Shown here: in pieces, positions 1 through 5,041 of the stretch
Numbering within the stretch: the stretch's first letter is position 1
Layout of the letters: each line of letters opens with the position of its first letter
NCBI GenBank assembly: GCA_964370835.1
Contig: CAYJLO010000131.1
Span: 1 to 5,041 of the forward strand
DNA from: CAYJAD01 sp964370835
GTDB taxonomy: Bacteria > Desulfobacterota > Desulfovibrionia > Desulfovibrionales > Desulfovibrionaceae
Reading direction: 5' to 3'
DNA: 5,041 nucleotides
The notes under the pieces: generated by a model
Told to the model about the DNA's origin: nothing
Database searches by the model: none
The model's input: only the letters and a program-made list of their open reading frames with translations
Position numbers and translations under genes: made by a program

Positions 1-60
1 CTTTACGTATTTTCAATATATTTCAGTGTTATATGTACTTTTTAAGGGTAAACTAAGTAG
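1..60. other. AT-rich break point with imperfect hairpin at the end of the helicase frame
   Basis: Here the helicase homology stops after YPDAKLL, and all three minus-strand frames meet stop codons within about 50 bases, so a single frameshift does not explain the ending. The sequence is visibly more AT-rich than the gene before it. A hairpin can form at 36-59: TACTT plus TTTA (36-44), loop AGGG (45-48), TAAA (49-52), a two-base CT bulge, then AAGTA (55-59). This could be the end of an inserted element, a deletion junction or chance; no transposase is visible in the window. Confidence 0.4.
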
Positions 61-3000
61 CTTGGCATCTGGGTATGTCTTATAGCATTCATCGCGCCAT
101 TGTCCTCCCAAATGATTTGGAACTACAACGACTTGCTTGCTGGCAAAGCCCATGCGTTTATTTTCCATGATAGTGGCAATGCAAGCCATAGTTTTGCCGG
201 CGCCCACCACATGGTCAAAGAGCGCCGTGCCTTCTTGAATGGCTCGCCACACCACGTCTTTCTGATGCGGCCTGAGCTGTATTTCAGAGCTGGCAGAGGA
301 AAGCGTCAGCAAAGAGCCGTCATAATGCGGCGCCACATGGGTATTGAATCGGTCGTTATAAGTACGGGCAAGGTCAGTGCGCCTTTCATCGTCCGTCCAC
401 ACCCAATCCACAAAAGCTTGCTTCATTTCATCGGCTTTTTGCATGGCGGCGGCAGTGAGCTCTTGGTCAACTACCATGATGGGCTTGCCTTGGTCATCCA
501 CTTGGCCACTTTCCTTCATGACGCGAATGGGCGTATTTTTTAAGAGCGATTCAGCAATCTTGCTTGCAGGGTATTCGGGAATGCCCCACACATTGGTGTT
601 CAGGGCCTGATCCCAAATACGCACCTTAGCATCCCACTTGCCGAGGGCTTGAATGTATTTGATTTGCTGGTCGCCGCTGCCTTTGTGTATGTTTTCCTCC
701 ATAAAGTCGGCAAAGACTTTGCCCGGCACCCAAGGGGAGCCAAACTTGATACCAATGTCTACGGCTTCGATGTCTGCCGGTAAGGCATTTTGCAGGGCTT
801 CCACATTGGTTTGATAGCGGCTGTCACCTTGCGCCACAAAGGCCGCCAACTTCAACTTTTTACGCACATTGCCCGTGAGGTATTTATCGCGAATTTCCCA
901 AACTTCTCCTTCAGGGTTTAGGTAGATGAGCTCTTGTTGCTGAAGCTCAATCTGAATTTTCTCAGGCGTGGAGCTCAGTAGCTTTGCCATGCGCTGGAAA
1001 TCTACTTTGCCGGACTCGCGTAAAGAAATAAGCAAAGCGTCCTTGGCAGTGTCGGCTCTTTCTACGGTAACGGTGGGCTTGAGCACACGCTTGTTAAAAA
1101 TGGCGGCCTTTTTGGCTGAAGCATTGCGAGCTTCTTTATGGTACTTTTTAGCCATTTCCTTGGAAACGCCTTTGTCGTACTCCATTTCCAAGGATTCTAT
1201 GAGCGAGCTTTCCGGGTCTTGACGCATGAGCGAGCGATTTGTCTGCGAGTTCAAATGCCCAAAACGGCGCGTGAAAGCGTCGTACTGCATGTTCAAACGT
1301 CTTCGCAGTGGCTCTATATTGCTGTCTTCATTCTTGCTTTTTTCAAGGTTGAGCAGAGAGCGCAAAGTATCGCGGATTTGAATCATGGAGGTGATACGTT
1401 GCCGCGCCGCATCGTTTTTCACCGTCACATAGTCATAAGAATTTTGCCCAAAATCACCGGCTGTTTTGAAAATAATCTTATGAGAATTTGGCTCCACACA
1501 CAAAGCGCCCATCTTTAGGGACTGGAAGTATTCAGAAGCTATATATTCCTCATTGCGCTTTTCTTGGAGCTCTTCTTCCTTATTTTCGCGTGGCACATAG
1601 GTATTTGCTGGGAGAATTGTCAGTCGCTGAGAGATTTCTTTGCCAAGGTCAAAGCCTTCTTTGGCTTCATCGGCTACAAGGCAGCTGATGCTGTCGCGGT
1701 ACATGCTGCCGTCAAAAGCCATAGTGCCGATGATGCAGTCAGGTCTTTCTACCAGATATTTGTTGATATGGGCTGTGCGCTCACCGCCGTTTTTAATGTC
1801 TGGGCAAGCAATCTCTGCGGTGTGTACCCAATCTTGAGAGCGTAATTTCTCCCCAGTATTCTTTTGGAAAAAGACTATGTCGGTGGTGACTTCTGTAAGT
1901 GCGTTTTGCTTGAAAGCTGTGTTGGGTAAACGTATGGCGCCCAAAAAATCCGCATATTGCGCTATGTGTTCTCTGGCTCTGGTATCTTTGGAATCCAAAA
2001 AATAACGGCTGACCACAAAGGCGCCGATGCCGCCTTCACGCAGTACACCCACAGACTTGGCCAGAAAATAATTGTGAATGGAGAATTTGCGCAGTTCCGG
2101 AAAGTCAGGGTCAAAAACAGGCTGATTCCCAAAAGGGGGATTGCCCACCACGGCGTCATAGCTTGCCTTGGTGATATTGGCATTTTGAAAGCCCATATTG
2201 CTGTATTTTGCATGGGGATACAGATAATTACCAATGGCGGCGGTGGTGGGGTCAAGCTCCACGCTAACGAAATTTGCACGGATATTTTCAGGGCACAGAC
2301 CAATGAAATTTCCTATACCGGCTGAAGGCTCTAGCACTTGTTTTGGCGTACTGTCTTGGGAAAGGCCAAGACGTTCTAAACCTTCATAAATGCCCTTAAT
2401 GACGGTTTCTGAGGTGAAGTGCGCATCTTGTGTGGAGCGTCTGGCCTTTGCGTAATCTTCAGGGCTTAGAAGCTCTTTGAGTTCTTGGTATTCCTTTGTC
2501 CATTTGTCGTTATGCGCGTCAAAAGCTTGAGGGAGGCCGCCCCAGCCCACATAGCGCACAAGAACTTGCTTTTCTTCGGGACTGGCTACCTTTGCGCCGC
2601 TTTCCTGCAAATGTTGCAAGAGGGAAATGGCGGCTATGTTGTCGGCAAATTTCGCTTTGGCGCCGCCATGTCCCAAATTATCTTGCGCAGTTATTCTGTA
2701 ATTCTCAGCTCGGTATCTATCCCGTGCATCTGCAATATCTCCCAATCGGACGCCCCCTGTTGCTTCGCTTGCCATGCCGCGTCGCTGGTCAGTATCCTGT
2801 TCTCGATGGTGTCCTGTTGGTCGAGCCTGAACATGAGGAAGCCCTCCGCCTCCAAGGCTCTCAGTTCGTCCGGGCTGTTCAGTGCCCAACGGTCTAATAT
2901 CAAATAAGCTGGGTTGCCGAAGCCCCTCTGACGAAGCTCGGTTATGGTTTCCGGTTTCAACACTTTGCGGGCTATTTCCAGCGGATTGGTGGGTCTGTCT

Positions 3001-3123
3001 AGCATGATGTACCTCCACATTTATTTGCGAGTTTTCTTCTTGTAACTTTTCAATATTATTTACATATAAATCAAAAAGAGAACCTTGGTTGGGGTCATTG
3101 AATTGTTTGCGTTTTCTGGCCAT
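13..3123 (-). CDS. DNA methyltransferase-helicase (DarB-like / N6-MTase plus SNF2-type helicase), C-terminally truncated
   Basis: The frame encodes 1,036 residues from an ATG at 3123, two bases after the upstream stop, with a weak GAGAG ribosome site at 3133-3129. An in-frame GTG at 3180 would lie inside the abrB gene and is less likely. Residues 1-40 are basic and carry QGSLF (13-17). Residues 41-140 are a low-complexity, probably disordered linker. Conserved sequence starts near NYRIT (141) and includes YVGWGGLPQAFD (191-202). The methyltransferase fold shows motif I EPSAGIGNF (265-273), an acidic VELD (288-291) and the catalytic NPPFG (328-332), typical of N6-adenine enzymes. A long middle region follows. 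The helicase begins at LRPHQ (950) with Walker A GAGKT (974-978) and motif Ia VVVPNH (998-1004). The frame stops at 1036, before any DEAH box or RecA2 lobe. Family members are, from memory, far longer, at about 1,600-2,300 residues. Phage P1 DarB, a relative by architecture, protects injected DNA from restriction; a similar role here is inference. As it stands the helicase should be inactive, so this is probably a broken gene. Confidence 0.85.
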   Translation of the reverse strand: MARKRKQFNDPNQGSLFDLYVNNIEKLQEENSQINVEVHHARQTHQSAGNSPQSVETGNHNRASSEGLRQPSLFDIRPLGTEQPGRTESLGGGGLPHVQARPTGHHREQDTDQRRGMASEATGGVRLGDIADARDRYRAENYRITAQDNLGHGGAKAKFADNIAAISLLQHLQESGAKVASPEEKQVLVRYVGWGGLPQAFDAHNDKWTKEYQELKELLSPEDYAKARRSTQDAHFTSETVIKGIYEGLERLGLSQDSTPKQVLEPSAGIGNFIGLCPENIRANFVSVELDPTTAAIGNYLYPHAKYSNMGFQNANITKASYDAVVGNPPFGNQPVFDPDFPELRKFSIHNYFLAKSVGVLREGGIGAFVVSRYFLDSKDTRAREHIAQYADFLGAIRLPNTAFKQNALTEVTTDIVFFQKNTGEKLRSQDWVHTAEIACPDIKNGGERTAHINKYLVERPDCIIGTMAFDGSMYRDSISCLVADEAKEGFDLGKEISQRLTILPANTYVPRENKEEELQEKRNEEYIASEYFQSLKMGALCVEPNSHKIIFKTAGDFGQNSYDYVTVKNDAARQRITSMIQIRDTLRSLLNLEKSKNEDSNIEPLRRRLNMQYDAFTRRFGHLNSQTNRSLMRQDPESSLIESLEMEYDKGVSKEMAKKYHKEARNASAKKAAIFNKRVLKPTVTVERADTAKDALLISLRESGKVDFQRMAKLLSSTPEKIQIELQQQELIYLNPEGEVWEIRDKYLTGNVRKKLKLAAFVAQGDSRYQTNVEALQNALPADIEAVDIGIKFGSPWVPGKVFADFMEENIHKGSGDQQIKYIQALGKWDAKVRIWDQALNTNVWGIPEYPASKIAESLLKNTPIRVMKESGQVDDQGKPIMVVDQELTAAAMQKADEMKQAFVDWVWTDDERRTDLARTYNDRFNTHVAPHYDGSLLTLSSASSEIQLRPHQKDVVWRAIQEGTALFDHVVGAGKTMACIATIMENKRMGFASKQVVVVPNHLGGQWRDECYKTYPDAKLLSLPLKSTYNTEIY
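2691..3005 (-). CDS. Nested 104-residue ORF of unknown function, overprinted on the methyltransferase-helicase linker
   Basis: This ORF lies wholly inside the larger gene, in its +1 frame, across that protein's residues 40-145. The start is the ATG at 3005, because GGAGGT at 3016-3011 sits five bases upstream; an earlier in-frame ATG at 3020 precedes that site and is less likely. The product is soluble-looking, acidic and probably mostly helical, with no signal peptide or membrane segment. Recognisable stretches are TNPLEIARKVLKPE (6-19), RGFGNPAYLILDRW (27-40) and SDWEILQMHGIDTEL (86-100). My hand count gives GC of about 56, 39 and 68 percent at codon positions 1, 2 and 3, a normal coding pattern. 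The larger frame over the same DNA has about 39 percent GC at its third position and reads as a Gly/Arg/Gln/His/Ser-rich linker. I do not recognise the family. It may be an independently translated small protein, or a formerly separate gene through which the larger frame now reads. Confidence 0.62.
   Translation of the reverse strand: MLDRPTNPLEIARKVLKPETITELRQRGFGNPAYLILDRWALNSPDELRALEAEGFLMFRLDQQDTIENRILTSDAAWQAKQQGASDWEILQMHGIDTELRITE
3011..3016 (-). promoter_or_regulatory. Strong ribosome binding site for the nested ORF
   Basis: GGAGGT on the minus strand lies five bases before the ATG at 3005. It is a near-perfect Shine-Dalgarno sequence at good spacing, and it is better than the site in front of the surrounding large gene. 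It decides the start between the two in-frame ATGs at 3020 and 3005. In the larger frame the same bases encode part of the NVEVHH stretch. Confidence 0.6.
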
Positions 3124-3125
3124 AT

Positions 3126-3302
3126 TTACTCTCTTTTGGGCATCTCTCCTTGGCTGATGGTCAAAGTGGATGCGTTGCACATACGGACTTTTCCGTCTTC
3201 AATGATAAAAATTATCTTATCCCCTTGATTGAGTTGTAAATACTCACGTATGGCAATGGGGATGGTAATTTGTCCCTTGGACGATAATTTTGCTATTTCC
3301 AT
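3126..3302 (-). CDS. SpoVT/AbrB (MazE-like) swapped-hairpin DNA-binding protein
   Basis: This small gene encodes 58 residues: ATG at 3302, TAA at 3128-3126, and a good ribosome site GAGAGGA at 3313-3307. The N-terminus contains SSKGQITIPIAIRE (7-20), followed by LQLNQGDKIIFIIEDGKV (22-39). This is the hallmark SpoVT/AbrB fold, in which two chains form a swapped-hairpin beta barrel that binds DNA. Proteins of this type act as transition regulators or as antitoxins of the MazE/VapB class. The family assignment is firm; the specific role is inference. No toxin gene follows: the next start codon, two bases after the stop, opens the methyltransferase-helicase, whose ribosome site lies inside the end of this gene, so the two are probably translationally coupled. 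The tail after residue 44 is short and polar, with no obvious toxin-binding domain, which favours a simple regulator. Its likely target is its own upstream region, where tandem repeats occur. Confidence 0.85.
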   Translation of the reverse strand: MEIAKLSSKGQITIPIAIREYLQLNQGDKIIFIIEDGKVRMCNASTLTISQGEMPKRE

Positions 3303-3409
3303 GTGTTCCTCTCTTTTGTCTTTACTTTTCTTACTTTCCTTACTTATGTTTTAAGCTTTTGCAGAAAAAAGGCAAGCGCAAAGAGAGGGCTTGTATTTAT
3401 GCTTATTTC
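3303..3409 (-). promoter_or_regulatory. Intergenic region between the DsbC-like gene and the AbrB-type gene
   Basis: This 107-base AT-rich gap is the only sizeable noncoding stretch between genes here. It contains the abrB ribosome site, the 9-bp tandem repeats and a poor promoter candidate on the minus strand (TTGCCT, about 16 bases, then TAAAAC). I see no convincing GC-rich hairpin followed by a T-run, so a terminator for the upstream genes is not supported. The gap suggests that abrB and the methyltransferase-helicase may form their own transcription unit, but read-through from the conjugation genes is equally possible. Confidence 0.35.
3319..3345. repeat. Three imperfect 9-bp tandem repeats upstream of the AbrB-type gene
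   Basis: On the minus strand the units read AAGTAAGGA, AAGTAAGAA and AAGTAAAGA, directly adjacent, with consensus AAGTAARRA. On the plus strand they occupy 3319-3327, 3328-3336 and 3337-3345. They end 16 bases before the abrB start codon and just upstream of its ribosome site. The purine-rich, AT-rich array sits where an operator or leader element would be expected, so binding of the AbrB-type protein is plausible but not shown. Simple low-complexity drift is the alternative. Confidence 0.5.
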
Positions 3410-4195
3410 TTATGTACTTGCGTCAAAAATAGGCACGTTGGACAGGCCATTGGTGATGATATGAATGATTTTTTGCACAGCGTCACTGTCACCTTGGCGA
3501 GCTTTCTTGGCTAAATCCAAGGCTATGAGCAATTCCTTTGCTGTGAAATTACAGGCAGGAAAGCGTATGCCTTCAATGACATAGGTAGGCGTAGAAAATA
3601 TCTTCCCTTGCGCCGCCATAATGTCGGTATCGATGATTTTAGTAGCGTGGCCACTGAGGGCAGCGGCAAAGGCTTCTGCCTCCATATTGGCTTCTTGAAA
3701 AGCTAACAAAAGAGACGACTCATAGGGCACAGGAATGGCGAGGGAGGTTTTGGGGATGACTTTATCCCAAAAAGTATTGGCAGCGTTGGCGGAGAACTTT
3801 TTGAGGGCTTCATAGCTCAAGGCTTTTTTGAGTGATTCCCCGTAATTTTGGGTGGGAATATGGCGCACCACAATGCGGATGTTTTTATTATTTCGCTGTG
3901 CCTGTAAGGGGTCTGCAACCTTGCAATAGGTGCACTCAAGGTTTACCCAATATTCTATAATGTCCCCCTTAAAATCTGTGAGGGGGCGTCCATCAATGCT
4001 AGTGCGCTCTTGTAAATACGCTTGGGGTGTGAAGGGCATCGCAAGGTCTTTTTTGACTTCTAGCTCTACCTTGGCCTTGGTAGCTATACGCTTTGCCTCT
4101 TCCGTATTTGCAAAGGAAAATGGCGTAGAAATAGTCAATGCAAAAATATTCAGTGCAAAAATAAGCATAAAGAGAAAGATATTTTTTGTTTTCAT
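3410..4195 (-). CDS. Periplasmic DsbC/TrbB-like thiol-disulfide protein of a conjugation system
   Basis: The product has 261 residues. The ATG at 4195 lies four bases after the coupling-protein stop, with AGGA at 4207-4204 inside the end of that gene, so the two are co-transcribed. Residues 1-29 form a typical signal peptide: lysines at 2 and 4, a long hydrophobic core, and probable cleavage after SFA (29). The mature protein has a thioredoxin-like fold with EYWVNLECTYCKVADPL (81-97), whose C88-x-x-C91 pair is the redox site, and STPTYVIEG (201-209), whose P203 fits the cis-proline loop. Between them lies a helical insert, as in DsbA, DsbC and DsbG-type proteins. A third cysteine, C215, is unusual and could be structural. 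In IncI plasmids TrbB is a DsbC-like isomerase encoded beside the coupling protein TrbC, and the same order here suggests a role in folding disulfide-bonded transfer-apparatus proteins. The fold and export are well supported; whether it is an isomerase or an oxidase is not settled. Confidence 0.85.
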   Translation of the reverse strand: MKTKNIFLFMLIFALNIFALTISTPFSFANTEEAKRIATKAKVELEVKKDLAMPFTPQAYLQERTSIDGRPLTDFKGDIIEYWVNLECTYCKVADPLQAQRNNKNIRIVVRHIPTQNYGESLKKALSYEALKKFSANAANTFWDKVIPKTSLAIPVPYESSLLLAFQEANMEAEAFAAALSGHATKIIDTDIMAAQGKIFSTPTYVIEGIRFPACNFTAKELLIALDLAKKARQGDSDAVQKIIHIITNGLSNVPIFDAST

Positions 4196-4199
4196 GATA

Positions 4200-5041
4200 T
4201 TATTCCTGTCCTAATTGTAGAAGTTGTGGCACTCGAAGCTGTGCGCCTTTTAAGCTTGGGTTGGCATAAAACATATCACCGCGCACCACTTGGCCTGAAA
4301 AGATGAAATGCGCTTCCCCTTCAATTTGTTCCTGCAAGTCACGCAAATGCACACGGTCTTCTTTTTCAAGGGACGTGTTCATGCTGTCTGTGTAGGTAAA
4401 ATTACTGTTTTCATTGGCGGTAAAACCAGAAGTGCGAATAACCGTACTTTGTCCGGCTTGGCCTTTGATAAGTTCCCATGTTTTCTCCGCATCCTGTAAT
4501 TTCATGAATATTTTTAAGGATGTATTGGCGACCATTTGTTGGGCGCCTTTCTTATCTGCCTCTAAAATCCCTGCATAATCTTGACTGGCCACAATGGCAG
4601 CAATGCCAAGGCCGCGCCCTTGGGTCAGCACCACTTCAAAGCCCGGTGTGACGATGGCGGCGTATTCATCCACAATGCACAAGTACGGGCCTATGCCAGT
4701 GGCATCGGTGGGGAGAGATTCCAATGTGTCGGCGGCACTTCCTTCTATGTGAGCACCTAGCCCCACGGCACAGGCCGTGCGGATGGCAGAAAGGCTAATC
4801 TTGCCAAGGCTAGCAAGCTCGGCAGGAGCTTTTTCAAGCGAAGGCAACAGCACCACCAAAATACGCCTTTGGAGTATGGCGTCGGCATAATCCACTTCGC
4901 CGTCTTCTGCGCCATAGATGTGTGAATAAGTATCCGTCAATGAGGACAAGGCTTTGCCAAAATAAGATTGCGCATAGCCAAATTGCTCGGCAAAGGAAGG
5001 CGGCTGGTCTTTGAGCTCGCGCCCTGCAATCCAGCCTGATG
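4200..5041 (-). CDS. Type IV coupling ATPase, DotL/IcmO/TrbC family (C-terminal part; 5' end outside window)
   Basis: The frame stays open to the window edge, so 279 C-terminal residues are visible; a TTG at 4949 is internal, not the start. Upstream of that TTG the sequence reads on as AGRELKDQPPSFAEQFGYAQ, in keeping with the family. The stretch RRILVVLLPSLEKAPAELAS followed by LGKI closely matches, from memory, the DotL/IcmO signature around the ATPase core. Walker B is YLCIVDEYAAI, with the Asp-Glu pair, and QGRGLGIAAIVASQD follows as in VirD4/TraD-type hexameric motors. Walker A and the N-terminal membrane helices must lie beyond the window. The protein delivers relaxase-bound DNA to the type IV secretion channel at the inner membrane. 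It ends soon after the motor domain (FYANPSLKGAQLRVPQLL), without the roughly 200-residue tail that Legionella DotL uses to bind the IcmS/IcmW adaptors. This favours DNA conjugation over effector export. Confidence 0.88.
   Translation of the reverse strand, partial: SGWIAGRELKDQPPSFAEQFGYAQSYFGKALSSLTDTYSHIYGAEDGEVDYADAILQRRILVVLLPSLEKAPAELASLGKISLSAIRTACAVGLGAHIEGSAADTLESLPTDATGIGPYLCIVDEYAAIVTPGFEVVLTQGRGLGIAAIVASQDYAGILEADKKGAQQMVANTSLKIFMKLQDAEKTWELIKGQAGQSTVIRTSGFTANENSNFTYTDSMNTSLEKEDRVHLRDLQEQIEGEAHFIFSGQVVRGDMFYANPSLKGAQLRVPQLLQLGQE

Noticed and set aside
1962..2303. Minus-strand 113-codon frame in the methyltransferase core
   Set aside because: It contains a proline run and many Trp/Ile residues, and overlaps the motif I to NPPFG core of the large protein, which is clearly the real frame. 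Unlike the nested ORF at 2691-3005 it shows no comparable coding signature.
100..2325. Several plus-strand open frames of 65-147 codons antisense to the methyltransferase-helicase
   Set aside because: They lie opposite conserved methyltransferase and helicase sequence, lack recognisable motifs and have low-quality composition; they are shadow frames.
2485..2907. Two overlapping plus-strand frames of 133-140 codons opposite the nested gene
   Set aside because: They are rich in Cys, Arg and Leu runs with no family signature, and are best explained as antisense shadows of the biased codon use in the nested minus-strand gene.
3121..3180. GTG start at 3180 giving a 19-residue longer methyltransferase-helicase
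   Set aside because: It would overlap the abrB coding sequence in another frame. The ATG at 3123 has a ribosome site and yields a plausible basic N-terminus directly after the abrB stop.
3126..3302. Toxin-antitoxin module
   Set aside because: The AbrB-type protein resembles antitoxins, but no PemK/MazF, PIN or other toxin is encoded on either side within the window.
3350..3390. Possible terminator hairpin (CTTTTGC pairing with GCAAAG) after the DsbC-like gene
   Set aside because: The stem is short, bulged and AT-rich and is not followed by a proper T-run on the minus strand.
4947..4949. TTG at 4949 as the start of the coupling ATPase
   Set aside because: The frame continues upstream with family-like sequence to the window edge, so this codon is an internal leucine.

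Overview
This 5,041-base window comes from the conjugation or accessory region of an integrative element or plasmid in a Gram-negative bacterium. All credible genes lie on the minus strand, so transcription runs from position 5041 towards 1. The host assignment rests on a DotL/IcmO/TrbC-type (type IVB, IncI-like) coupling ATPase and an exported thioredoxin-fold protein, both suited to a cell with a periplasm. Base composition is moderate, without a strong GC or AT bias. I cannot name the species; a proteobacterium or desulfovibrio-like host is only a guess.

Layout in order of transcription: (1) 5041-4200, the C-terminal 279 residues of the coupling ATPase, whose start lies outside the window. 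(2) 4195-3410, a secreted DsbC/TrbB-like thiol-disulfide protein with a CTYC active site, four bases after the ATPase stop. (3) 3409-3303, the only real intergenic stretch, holding three imperfect 9-bp tandem repeats. (4) 3302-3126, a 58-residue SpoVT/AbrB-type DNA-binding protein that falls below usual ORF length cut-offs. (5) 3123-13, a large DNA methyltransferase-helicase protein starting two bases after the AbrB stop. It resembles the DarB-like or N6-MTase/SNF2 helicase proteins of phages and conjugative elements, but it stops just after helicase motifs I and Ia. (6) 3005-2691, a 104-codon ORF nested in the +1 frame inside the N-terminal linker of gene 5, with an excellent Shine-Dalgarno sequence and a clear coding signature.

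The coupling protein followed by a DsbC-like protein matches, from memory, the trbC-trbB order of IncI plasmids, so the relaxase genes may lie beyond 5041. The methyltransferase-helicase would fit a role in protecting or processing incoming DNA, and the AbrB protein is a plausible regulator of that part of the cluster.

The two points that most deserve attention are the nested gene, which looks like a true overlapping gene pair, and the left margin. At the left margin the helicase frame collapses into AT-rich sequence with an imperfect hairpin and stops in all three minus-strand frames, which suggests insertion of a mobile element or another rearrangement.
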